A DNA stretch of 12,164 nucleotides, taken from contig QNXQ01000104.1 of NCBI GenBank assembly GCA_003978875.1, positions 1 to 12,164 of the forward strand, in the 5' to 3' direction. This document shows positions 1 through 6,765 of this stretch, piece by piece. Position 1 is the first letter of the stretch, and each line of letters begins with the position of its first letter. Position numbers and translations under genes: made by a program. The notes under the pieces are model-generated. The model was not told where the DNA came from and made no database searches. It saw only the letters and a list, made by a program, of their open reading frames with translations. The stretch comes from Aquifex sp. Lineage in GTDB: Bacteria > Aquificota > Aquificia > Aquificales > Aquificaceae.

Positions 1-107
1 TCTTCAAACCAGTCGGGAGCTGTAGAACCGACAACCGCAAGATAAGTATTAAGCCCCAGAAGTGAAGAACTGAAGAAAGCAAAAGCGGTATGTGTTATCC
101 AAGTCAT
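1..107 (-). CDS. Partial small membrane protein, possibly DUF457/YdjM-like (N-terminus only)
   Basis: Only the first 35 codons are inside the window; the rest lies beyond base 1. The reading starts at ATG 107-105, preceded by a strong Shine-Dalgarno GGAGGAG (111-117) at short spacing, so start and strand are well supported. The peptide begins MTWITHTAFAFFSSSLLGLN and continues through a hydrophobic stretch to GSTAPDWFED. An early His in a Thr-His pair, a first membrane segment, and a Gly-x(4)-Pro-Asp motif near residues 29-34 resemble the N-terminus of the DUF457/YdjM family of inner-membrane putative metal-dependent hydrolases. That family link is my inference from about 35 residues; it could be another small membrane protein. 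It reads in the same direction as the methyltransferase gene at 189-905, about 80 bases downstream of it, so it may belong to the same transcription unit. Confidence 0.6.
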   Translation of the reverse strand, partial: MTWITHTAFAFFSSSLLGLNTYLAVVGSTAPDWFE

Positions 108-188
108 TTACTCCTCCAGTAGGTAAACTTATTTCCCTACTTCACTCCTTCCTATTGACGTGTTACTGTAGTTTATACACATATTTTT
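108..188. other. Short intergenic region with weak inverted repeat and possible minus-strand promoter
   Basis: The gap between the methyltransferase stop and the start of the partial membrane-protein gene holds an inverted repeat: CTGTAG (166-171) and CTACAG (189-194), with 17 bases between. The right arm overlaps the methyltransferase stop codon. There is no following T-run on the minus strand, so it is not a convincing intrinsic terminator. Between the arms the minus strand reads TATAAA (172-177), which could be a -10 box for the downstream gene, but I see no good -35 partner. Function is uncertain. Confidence 0.25.
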
Positions 189-905
189 CTACAGAAAACT
201 TTCCAGTAAATTCTTTACCTCTTCTGTATATTCTCCGTTTTTTTTATTAATTATCAAAGGTTTATCACATTCCAGGGGACCTTTTACATTTTTTATTGAT
301 GTAATTATAGATAATTTTGCTTTTTTTTCTATTGTAGGGTATATAAAACTTAGAAATCTTGCAGGTAAATTATTTTTATCTAAAAGATTAAAAGCTTCAT
401 AGAGTCTAAAACTGGGGATTAGTATATTTAAATACCCACCGTCTCTTAGTAAATATGCGCTTGCCCTTAAAAAATCCTTTAAAGTTCCCCAAACTTCAAA
501 ATGATAAGGGTTTAATTTGGATGTATAGTTTAAAGGATAAAAAGGAGGATTAGTTACTATAACATCACAAAATTGTTTCGGAAAAAGGTTTTGTATTTTT
601 TTAACGTCTCCCCTTACAACTTCTATTAAATCATTAAGTTTATTTAAATGTATATTTTCCTCAAGAAGTTCTATCATCTTCTCATCAATTTCAACCGCTA
701 TCACCTTTACCCCGTATTTTTTTGCTAAAACTATGGATAGGAAACCAAATCCCGCTCCCAGATCTACAACTAATGATTTCCTTTTTATGCCTCTTATTTT
801 GGAAAGGAATAAAATGAGATCGACGGAAACTTTATGGTCTTGGGGTTGATAAAGAAATATTTTTCCCCTGAAGAAGGGGAAAGGATTTTTATCTATACTT
901 TTCAA
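189..905 (-). CDS. TrmN6-type SAM-dependent methyltransferase
   Basis: This is a 238-residue class I SAM-dependent methyltransferase of the YfiC/TrmN6 type, whose E. coli member methylates N6 of A37 in tRNA1(Val). Visible motifs are the SAM-binding motif VVDLGAGFGFL (residues 47-57), the acidic VIAVEIDE strand (68-75), and the N6-adenine catalytic motif NPPF (119-122). The N-terminal pattern FLYQPQDHKVSVDLILF (17-33) and the C-terminal NGEYTEEVKNLL (223-234) are typical of this family. The start is TTG at 905-903, directly after an in-frame TAA, so no longer start exists; a later one would lose the conserved N-terminus. It overlaps the end of atpC by 17 bases and has no clear Shine-Dalgarno, suggesting translational coupling. 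The class is sure; the exact substrate (tRNA or other nucleic acid) is inferred. Confidence 0.85.
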   Translation of the reverse strand: MKSIDKNPFPFFRGKIFLYQPQDHKVSVDLILFLSKIRGIKRKSLVVDLGAGFGFLSIVLAKKYGVKVIAVEIDEKMIELLEENIHLNKLNDLIEVVRGDVKKIQNLFPKQFCDVIVTNPPFYPLNYTSKLNPYHFEVWGTLKDFLRASAYLLRDGGYLNILIPSFRLYEAFNLLDKNNLPARFLSFIYPTIEKKAKLSIITSIKNVKGPLECDKPLIINKKNGEYTEEVKNLLESFL

Positions 906-1287
906 TTAAATCTAGTAATGTCCTTGCTTTTTCTGCAGCTTTTTCCCATTCTTTTATTTCTTCCATAGTTTCTGCGGTAGCTTGTTTCTTGATAGCGTTT
1001 TCAAATTCTTCTTTTAGTTTTGACTCAGGAGGAAGCTTACCGAGCTCGTAACCTTCTTCGGTGAGGATTAAAACCTTTTTAGGAGTTACATCTAAAATCC
1101 CGTAGGTAACAACTACTCCATTTTTATCATCGCCGTTAAAGTACACTAGCCCGGGCTTTAGAAGGGTCATTAAAAACATGTGATTTTCAAGAATTCCTAC
1201 TTCTCCTTCAACCGTGGGAACATTTACACTTTCAACTTCTCCCGCGTAGAGCAATCCCTGTGGAGAAACTATTTCTACCTGTATCAT
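889..1287 (-). CDS. atpC: ATP synthase F1 epsilon subunit
   Basis: The 132-residue product is the epsilon subunit of the F1Fo ATP synthase, the central-stalk subunit that links gamma to the c-ring and regulates ATP hydrolysis. It starts MIQVEIVSPQGLLYAGEVES and contains the conserved VPTVEGEVGILENHMFLMTLLKPG region of the N-terminal beta-sandwich (about residues 1-85). A charged helical hairpin follows (about 86-132). Length is close to the family norm (E. coli about 139). It begins at ATG 1287-1285 with no Shine-Dalgarno; a TATAAT box only 8 bases upstream suggests a near-leaderless mRNA. No other ATP synthase gene is in the window: upstream lies divergent gyrB rather than atpD, so epsilon is separated from the usual atpAGDC order. 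The methyltransferase gene overlaps its 3' end. Confidence 0.95.
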   Translation of the reverse strand: MIQVEIVSPQGLLYAGEVESVNVPTVEGEVGILENHMFLMTLLKPGLVYFNGDDKNGVVVTYGILDVTPKKVLILTEEGYELGKLPPESKLKEEFENAIKKQATAETMEEIKEWEKAAEKARTLLDLIEKYR

Positions 1288-1292
1288 ACTTG

Positions 1293-1304
1293 AATATTAT
1301 ATAA
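1293..1304 (-). promoter_or_regulatory. Putative atpC promoter -10 region, near-leaderless
   Basis: The minus strand reads TTATATAATATT, containing a perfect TATAAT (1296-1301). Eight bases separate it from the atpC ATG, so a start site 6-7 bases downstream would leave a leader of only about 1-3 nucleotides. No good -35 match is seen at 16-18 bases. The same 12-mer stands before gyrB on the other strand. Confidence 0.5.
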
Positions 1305-1313
1305 GGAAGTTAA

Positions 1314-1333
1314 TAGATTAAATCTAACTAGTT
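1314..1333. promoter_or_regulatory. Adjacent palindromes in the atpC/gyrB divergent region, possible operator
   Basis: Two short perfect palindromes touch each other: TAGATT-A-AATCTA (1314-1326) and AACTAGTT (1326-1333). They lie between the two divergent -10 boxes and cover the place where an atpC -35 element would sit (about 1319-1324). This is a plausible regulator binding site, but short AT-rich palindromes arise by chance, so this is tentative. Confidence 0.3.
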
Positions 1334-1370
1334 TAAATATGGAGCTATTTTAAAAGGAAAAGCCTATCAA

Positions 1371-1382
1371 TTATATAATATT
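1371..1382 (+). promoter_or_regulatory. Putative gyrB promoter -10 region, leaderless
   Basis: TTATATAATATT contains TATAAT at 1374-1379. Six bases later comes the gyrB ATG (1386), so transcription would start on or next to the A of the start codon. No Shine-Dalgarno lies at proper distance. The -35 region (about 1351-1356, TAAAAG) is a poor match. The whole 12-mer is repeated in inverted orientation at 1293-1304. Confidence 0.5.
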
Positions 1383-1385
1383 AGA

Positions 1386-3770
1386 ATGAAAAGAAAAAAA
1401 GAAAGGGAAGTAAGTACTCAGGAGTACACCGCAGAGGCGATAAAGGCCGTATCAGGTCTTGAGCACGTAAGACTCCGTCCCGCTATGTATATCGGAGATG
1501 TAGGAGAGCGAGGACTTCATCACCTCATCTGGGAGATATTGGATAATGCAGTGGACGAAGCAGTGGCAGGATATGCAAGAAATATTTCTCTTACAATACA
1601 TTTGGATAACTCCGTTACAGTTGAAGATGACGGTAGAGGTATACCCGTAGACATTCACCCTGAAACCGGGAAGCCTGCCGTAGAAATGGTTTTTACTATG
1701 CTGGGTGCAGGAGGTAAGTTTGAAAAGAAAGTATACACGTATTCTGGCGGACTCCACGGTGTTGGAGCTTCGGTGGTAAATGCTCTGTCTGAATGGCTTG
1801 TTGTTGAGGTATATAGGGACGGAAAAATTTACAGAATGGCCTTCAGAAGAGGAGAGGTTGTAGAACCACTCCGTGTAGTAGGAGAAACTAAAAAGAGAGG
1901 AACAAAGGTAAGTTTTAAACCCGATTCCGAGATATTCGAAACTACGGATATAAAGTTTGATGTGGTTGAAAAAAGAGTAAGGGAGTTAGCATATTTGAAT
2001 CCCGAGGTGAAGTTTGAGCTCACCGACGAAAGGCTGGGTAAACATCTCGTTTATAAATTCGACAGAGGCATAGAGGAACTTGTAAAGTACCTTAATCAAG
2101 GTAAAGAATCTCTTTTCAAAGACATTATCAGAATACAAGGTGAGAAGGATGGAGTTATAGTTGATATAGCTTTCCAGTATGTAAAAGACTACAAGGAAAG
2201 AATAGAGAGCTTTGTAAACAACATTAAAACCGTTGAAGGCGGAACACACGTCACCGGCTTCAGGTCAGGGCTAAGCAAAGCAGTAATTAGAATGGCTCAG
2301 GGATTAAAACTATCCAAGGATTTAAAGAAAACCTTTACCGGTGAAGATGTAAGGGAGGGACTTACTGCTGTAGTTGCTTGTAAAGTTCCTAACCCTCAAT
2401 TTGAAGGTCAGACAAAGACAAAACTGGGAAATCAGAATGTAAAAACCATAGTAGAAAGTCTTACATACGATTATCTTACGAGCTTTTTTGAAAAGAAAAG
2501 AGACATTCTAAAGACAATAGTTGAAAAGGCAATAGAAGCGGCTCTGGCAAGAGAAGCCGCTAAAAAGGCTAAGGAATTAGTCAGGAGAAAATCACCTCTT
2601 GAAGAGGGAGTCCTTCCAGGAAAACTTGCGGACTGTTCAGACAGAGACCCTGAGAAATGTGAAATATTCCTTGTTGAGGGAGATTCTGCAGGAGGTTCTG
2701 CTAAACAAGCAAGAGACCGTAGATACCAGGCCATTTTGCCTTTGAGAGGTAAAATTATAAACGTTGAGAAGGCGAGAGTTGATAAAGTGCTTTCTAATGA
2801 CGAAATAAAAGCTATAGTGAGTGCCCTCGGTTGTGGAATAGGAGATGATATAGACCTGAAAAAACTCAGGTATCACAAAATTATTCTGATGACCGATGCG
2901 GACGTTGACGGTTCTCACATAAGAACCCTTCTCCTTACGTTCTTTTACAGGTTTATGCCAAAACTCATCGAGGAGGGATATATTTACATAGCTGAGCCAC
3001 CGCTGTATAGAGTAAAAAAAGGAAAAAAAGAAATTTACATTAAAGACGATAGGGAATTTGAACAATTCCTAATGAACGAAATAAAGGAAAGAGGAAAACT
3101 TGTCGATGCCAAAGAAGTGGAGTATACAGGTGATGAACTAATAAAGCTCCTAATGAGAATTAAAGATTACGAAGATTCCTATAAAGCTTTAGTTAAATCA
3201 AAAGGTGAGGATATTATAAACTTTCTACTTACTCACAGAGTGAGAGAAGAACATCTAAGGAACACTGCAAAAGTGAAGGAATTGGTGGAGATTCTGACAA
3301 AGGATTTACCCGATTACAGGGTTGATACGAGATACAATGAATTTGAAGGTGCTTATGACATAATACTTTACGATGACAAACTCGGGACAAAAACAGTAAT
3401 AGATGCAAACTTCTTATCTTCTTTATCTTACAGAGAAGTCCTCGAGGGTATTCATATACACCTGCCGGTGAAAGTTATCTTTGAAAACAAAAAAGAAGAG
3501 GTAAACAGCCTTATCGAGATTTACGAGAGGTTTATAGATTTTGCACGTTCTGGAATGGAAGTTCAGAGATATAAAGGTTTAGGAGAAATGAATCCTGAGC
3601 AGCTTTGGGAAACCACTATGAACCCGAAGACCAGGAGACTAAGGAGGGTAAGGATAGAAGATGCAGCGGAAGCAGACCGTATATTCACCATACTCATGGG
3701 TGAACAGGTGGAACCGAGGAGGGAATTTATAGAAGAATATGCCAAGGAGGTAAAACACTTAGATGTTTAA
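1386..3770 (+). CDS. gyrB: DNA gyrase subunit B
   Basis: This 794-residue protein is the ATPase subunit of DNA gyrase, which with GyrA introduces negative supercoils. The GHKL ATPase domain (about 1-220) shows the catalytic Glu50 in WEILDNAVDEA, DDGRGIP (81-87) and GGLHGVGASVVNALS (121-135). The transducer (about 221-395) ends in the QTK loop (342-344, FEGQTKTKLG). The TOPRIM domain has EGDSAGG (431-437, Glu431) and DADVDGSH (504-511) for Mg2+ binding. The C-terminal QRYKGLGEMNPEQLWETTMN (727-746) is the gyrase/topo IV signature. Length is like E. coli GyrB (804) rather than the roughly 640 of many other bacteria, because of an extra segment at about 555-700 inside the TOPRIM/tail region. MNPEQLWETTM favours gyrase over ParE. 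It heads a three-gene operon; its last 8 bases overlap the next gene. Confidence 0.97.
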   Translation: MKRKKEREVSTQEYTAEAIKAVSGLEHVRLRPAMYIGDVGERGLHHLIWEILDNAVDEAVAGYARNISLTIHLDNSVTVEDDGRGIPVDIHPETGKPAVEMVFTMLGAGGKFEKKVYTYSGGLHGVGASVVNALSEWLVVEVYRDGKIYRMAFRRGEVVEPLRVVGETKKRGTKVSFKPDSEIFETTDIKFDVVEKRVRELAYLNPEVKFELTDERLGKHLVYKFDRGIEELVKYLNQGKESLFKDIIRIQGEKDGVIVDIAFQYVKDYKERIESFVNNIKTVEGGTHVTGFRSGLSKAVIRMAQGLKLSKDLKKTFTGEDVREGLTAVVACKVPNPQFEGQTKTKLGNQNVKTIVESLTYDYLTSFFEKKRDILKTIVEKAIEAALAREAAKKAKELVRRKSPLEEGVLPGKLADCSDRDPEKCEIFLVEGDSAGGSAKQARDRRYQAILPLRGKIINVEKARVDKVLSNDEIKAIVSALGCGIGDDIDLKKLRYHKIILMTDADVDGSHIRTLLLTFFYRFMPKLIEEGYIYIAEPPLYRVKKGKKEIYIKDDREFEQFLMNEIKERGKLVDAKEVEYTGDELIKLLMRIKDYEDSYKALVKSKGEDIINFLLTHRVREEHLRNTAKVKELVEILTKDLPDYRVDTRYNEFEGAYDIILYDDKLGTKTVIDANFLSSLSYREVLEGIHIHLPVKVIFENKKEEVNSLIEIYERFIDFARSGMEVQRYKGLGEMNPEQLWETTMNPKTRRLRRVRIEDAAEADRIFTILMGEQVEPRREFIEEYAKEVKHLDV
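3744..3751 (+). promoter_or_regulatory. Shine-Dalgarno for the universal stress gene inside gyrB
   Basis: AAGGAGGT lies within the last codons of gyrB, 11 bases before ATG 3763. It supports that ATG as the start and indicates independent ribosome loading on the gyrB transcript. Confidence 0.6.
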
Positions 3771-4605
3771 AAGAGTTGTTGTAGGCATTGATGGCTCTCC
3801 CGCATCCCTTATAGCCGTAAAGCATGCTTTCGAGATAGGAAAACATTTCAATATACCTGTTGTTGGGATATTTGTAATAGATGAAAGATTATTGGATGAA
3901 AGTTTCTTGCTGGAGCTATCTTCCATTCTAGGATTTACCTTTTATCCCGGAATATCTGCAAGAGTAAAAGAGTTCCTTGAAGAGCAAGGAGATTTACTTC
4001 TAAAAACCTTTGCGGAAGAGGGAAGAAAAAGCGGTGTAAAGGTTTCTATTGTTCAAGTCCAGGGAATACCTTGGAAAGAAATAGTAAATGAAGCAGACGA
4101 AGAGGATTTAATAGTTATAGGGAAAAAGGGAAAGAAACTTATAAAAGGAGTTCTTGTAAGCAGCAATGCAGAAAATATAGTAAGAAATGCACCTTGCCCG
4201 GTTTTTATGTTACCGGACAACGATAGAGAATTCAAAAAAGTTTGCGTAGCCTATGACGGAAGGGAGAACTCTAAAAAGGCTCTTGAGATAGCCAATGCTA
4301 TCAAGGATGTTTACAACTACGAAATAAATGTTGTTTCTGTGGTGGAAAATCTTGAAGAAGCTAAGGAAAGAGAGAAGGAAGTAAAAACTGTGCTGAAAGA
4401 AGGGTTTAGATTCTACGGAATTAAAGGAATTCCTGAAGAAGTACTGGTAGATTTCTGTAAGAGGAATAGTATTGATATTCTATTTATGGGAGCATATGGC
4501 AAAGGTCCGGTACGAGAATTCTTCCTCGGAAGTGTTACAACTTACATCATTCATAATCTCGATTTACCTTTACTCTTGATAAGAAAACCCCATGAAAAAA
4601 GCTAA
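3763..4605 (+). CDS. Tandem universal stress protein (two UspA domains)
   Basis: The 280-residue protein has two UspA-fold domains. Domain 1 (about 1-151) begins FKRVVVGIDGSPASLIAVKH and ends IVRNAPCPVFMLP; domain 2 (about 157-274) begins FKKVCVAYDGRENSKKALEI and ends LDLPLLLIR. The nucleotide-binding motif G-x2-G-x9-G-S/T is intact in domain 2 (G243, G246, G256, S257). In domain 1 the last glycine is replaced (G120, G123, then S133-S134). ATP binding is therefore more certain for domain 2. No membrane or signal sequence is seen, so it should be a cytosolic stress or signalling protein; its target is unknown. Its ATG overlaps the gyrB end by 8 bases, and its stop overlaps the deacetylase start by 14 bases. 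Co-expression with both is likely. Confidence 0.9.
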   Translation: MFKRVVVGIDGSPASLIAVKHAFEIGKHFNIPVVGIFVIDERLLDESFLLELSSILGFTFYPGISARVKEFLEEQGDLLLKTFAEEGRKSGVKVSIVQVQGIPWKEIVNEADEEDLIVIGKKGKKLIKGVLVSSNAENIVRNAPCPVFMLPDNDREFKKVCVAYDGRENSKKALEIANAIKDVYNYEINVVSVVENLEEAKEREKEVKTVLKEGFRFYGIKGIPEEVLVDFCKRNSIDILFMGAYGKGPVREFFLGSVTTYIIHNLDLPLLLIRKPHEKS

Positions 4606-5728
4606 ACTTATAGGAAGCTTAGAATACGCTAAATACCGATATCCTAAGAATCACCCTTTGAAAATTCCCAGAGTTTCCTTACTTCTCAGGTTCCTCGAGG
4701 CTATGGAATTAATTTCCGAAGAAGAAATTATAAAAAGCAGACAAGCGTCTATGGAGGAGCTACTTCTTTTTCACGATAAGGATTATATAGAAACGCTTAT
4801 AGAAGCGGAAAAATGCCAGTGTGTTCCTAATGGTGCGAGGGAAAAATACAACATAGGAAGTTATGAAAACCCAGTATCTTACGCTATGTTTACAGGGTCT
4901 TCCCTGGCAACGGGTTCCACTATTCAAGCTATAGAGGAGTTTTTAAAAGGAAACGTGGTTTTCAATCCTGCCGGTGGAATGCACCATGCATTTAGAAATA
5001 GAGCCAACGGTTTTTGTTATATAAATGACCCGGCTGTAGGGATTGAATATCTCAGAAAGAAAGGTTTTAAAAAGATTCTCTATATAGACCTTGATGCTCA
5101 TCACTGTGACGGAGTTCAAGAAGCCTTTTATGAAACTGATGAAGTTTTTGTTCTTTCATTACACCAATCTCCTCAATACGCTTTTCCCTTTAAAAAGGGA
5201 TACCTTGAAGAAATAGGTGAGGGCAAAGGTAAAGGGTTTAATTTAAATATTCCCCTTCCTAAGGGTGTAAATGATGACGAATTTCTATACGCACTTGAAA
5301 ATGCTCTTAATATAGTGAAAGAGATTATAGAGCCAGAAGTATACCTTCTGCAGCTTGGTACAGACCCGCTGCTGGAGGATTACCTTTCTAAATTTAATCT
5401 GTCAAATGTTGGATTTCTAAAAGCATTTAACATGGTAAGGGATTATTTCGGAGAAGGAATATACTTAGGAGGAGGAGGGTATCACCCGTACGCTCTTGCA
5501 AGGGCATGGACTCTCATTTGGTGTGAAATTTCTAAAAGAGAACCTGTGGATAATCTTACAAATGAAGCCAAAGAATTGTTTCACAGCATAGACTTTGAAG
5601 AATTTGACGATGATGTAGATAGAAGTTATATGTTTGAAAGCCTCAAAGATTCGTATAGAGGTGGAGAAATAAGAAAGGAAGTCAGAGATATTATCGAAAA
5701 AGCAAAAGTTTTAATATTGAATGCTTAA
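4592..5728 (+). CDS. Histone-deacetylase-like protein (HDLP/AcuC family zinc deacetylase)
   Basis: This is a 378-residue class I/II-type zinc-dependent deacetylase, an evident ortholog of the A. aeolicus HDLP whose structure defined the HDAC fold. The active site is complete and at HDLP numbering: His131-His132 (GGMHHAF), Asp166, zinc ligands Asp168 and His170 (IDLDAHHCDG) and Asp258 (QLGTDPL), and Tyr297 (GGGGYHP). It begins KKAKLIGSLEYAKYRYPKNH. Bacteria lack histones, so the substrate may be an acetylated protein, acetylated polyamine or small metabolite; AcuC relatives deacetylate acetyl-CoA synthetase. None of these is shown here. The ATG at 4592 is 14 bases inside the usp gene without a strong Shine-Dalgarno, implying translational coupling. 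It is last in the gyrB operon and converges on the propeller gene. The fold and catalysis are confident; the physiological role is not known. Confidence 0.95.
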   Translation: MKKAKLIGSLEYAKYRYPKNHPLKIPRVSLLLRFLEAMELISEEEIIKSRQASMEELLLFHDKDYIETLIEAEKCQCVPNGAREKYNIGSYENPVSYAMFTGSSLATGSTIQAIEEFLKGNVVFNPAGGMHHAFRNRANGFCYINDPAVGIEYLRKKGFKKILYIDLDAHHCDGVQEAFYETDEVFVLSLHQSPQYAFPFKKGYLEEIGEGKGKGFNLNIPLPKGVNDDEFLYALENALNIVKEIIEPEVYLLQLGTDPLLEDYLSKFNLSNVGFLKAFNMVRDYFGEGIYLGGGGYHPYALARAWTLIWCEISKREPVDNLTNEAKELFHSIDFEEFDDDVDRSYMFESLKDSYRGGEIRKEVRDIIEKAKVLILNA

Positions 5729-5796
5729 AGGAAAACGTTTTTTTCCAAAATCAGCTCTTCCATTTTTAAAAATCTCTTTATCTTTTTTACTTTAAT
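5729..5796. terminator. Possible bidirectional terminator between convergent genes
   Basis: The 68-base gap between the deacetylase and the propeller gene contains GGAAAA (5730-5735) pairing with TTTTCC (5741-5746) around a 5-base loop. On the minus strand this is followed by TTT; on the plus strand no T-run follows directly, though T-rich DNA continues. A second, purely AT palindrome ATTTTTAAAAAT (5762-5773) is followed by a T-rich tract on the plus strand. Both stems are weak for a hyperthermophile, so the call is tentative. Confidence 0.35.
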
Positions 5797-6765
5797 CTAC
5801 TTAAAATCTTCCTCGAATATACCGAATAACAAATCAGAACTAAAGGAAAAGGAATAGGTGTATCCGACAAAATATGGATAATCTAAAAATCTAACGGCAT
5901 CCGTTCCTTCCCATCCTATTTTATACGCTCTTATTGGATTCAGGTGTTTATCAAGAATAAGAAATATCCCATCGTTATTGCCGTTAAAACGTGTCTCTCC
6001 GGCAATTATAAAACCATTTCCGTAGGCGCTAATGCTTCTGCCGTAATCGTATTCTCCTAAGTCATATAGGTAATACCTGCTGAAATCGTAAATCAACAAA
6101 TCACTGTTTCCGGAACCGTCCTCACTCCTACCTACCGCGATTAACTGCCCTTCGAGATTTTTTACGTATCGGAGATAATCTTTATAGTCTTCTCCCAGAG
6201 TATAGCTTTCAAGAAGTTTACCTTCTTTTGAAAAAACGGTAATAAGAGCTTCCCAATTTTCTCCTTTTTTTACTCTGCCTACTGCGAAAACCTTTTCACC
6301 TTTCACAGCAACCGAATAGAAATACTCTTCGGAAAAGTGAAGTCTATTTTTCCAAACAACTTTGAAATTTCTATTGAGAAAAACTATAAACGCATCCCAG
6401 TTGCTTTCTTTAACACCACCTGCCATTAGAAAACCTTTATCAGTTTTCAAAATCTGCCAAAGCATAAGGTTTCCTGTAGAGGAGAAATAAATAATTTTCT
6501 CTACATTTTTGTTGTAAAGAACCAGGGCTATTTTCATTTTTTCCCTTTCTCTGAAAACTACACCTGCAAGGCATTTACCCTTAAAAACTTCTACAGTATA
6601 AGAGAAAGAAACTTTCCCGTGAGAAAGCGTAAAAAATCTCAAGTTTCTACCGAGAAGGGCTTCTTCTTTATTATCGTCATGTTTCCCTACTATGCAGATA
6701 TTGTTTCCTTTTCCTTTAATAAAAAAGCCTATCTCCCCGCCGTTACTGTCAAGTATAAAGAGCAT
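5797..6765 (-). CDS. Uncharacterised predicted seven-bladed beta-propeller protein
   Basis: I do not recognise a named family for this 322-residue protein. It shows about seven degenerate repeats, marked by a hydrophobic-Gly pair at glycines 27, 68, 116, 163, 212, 256 and 301 (spacing 41-49). The best copies are GFLMAGGVKESNWDAFIVFL (111-130), FAVGRVKKGENWEALITVF (160-178) and GFIIAGETRFNGNNDGIFLI (251-270). The pattern is a Gly-turn, an (A/V)-G strand end, Asn-x-(D/E)-(A/G), a hydrophobic strand, then a charged turn and another strand. This suggests a beta-propeller, with the N-terminal strand (FILDSNGGEIGFFI) able to close the ring. There is no signal peptide or membrane segment, so it should be cytosolic. 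Its ATG immediately follows the hypA stop, so it is probably cotranscribed with hypA and hypE; a role in hydrogenase biology is only inference from position. Confidence 0.75.
   Translation of the reverse strand: MLFILDSNGGEIGFFIKGKGNNICIVGKHDDNKEEALLGRNLRFFTLSHGKVSFSYTVEVFKGKCLAGVVFREREKMKIALVLYNKNVEKIIYFSSTGNLMLWQILKTDKGFLMAGGVKESNWDAFIVFLNRNFKVVWKNRLHFSEEYFYSVAVKGEKVFAVGRVKKGENWEALITVFSKEGKLLESYTLGEDYKDYLRYVKNLEGQLIAVGRSEDGSGNSDLLIYDFSRYYLYDLGEYDYGRSISAYGNGFIIAGETRFNGNNDGIFLILDKHLNPIRAYKIGWEGTDAVRFLDYPYFVGYTYSFSFSSDLLFGIFEEDFK

Noticed and set aside
155..183. TTGACG followed by TATACA-like sequence on the plus strand as a promoter
   Set aside because: The spacing is wrong (13-15 bases) and it would drive transcription into the antisense of minus-strand genes only.
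1452..3065. Open frames on the minus strand inside gyrB, the longest at 2637-3065
   Set aside because: They lie wholly within a well-conserved gyrB, show no family motif, and their translations look like antisense of gyrB codons.
4592..5728. Naming the deacetylase acuC with an acetoin-utilisation role
   Set aside because: The active site shows a deacetylase, but no acs or acetoin genes are nearby and the closest remembered relative is HDLP, so I left the symbol empty.
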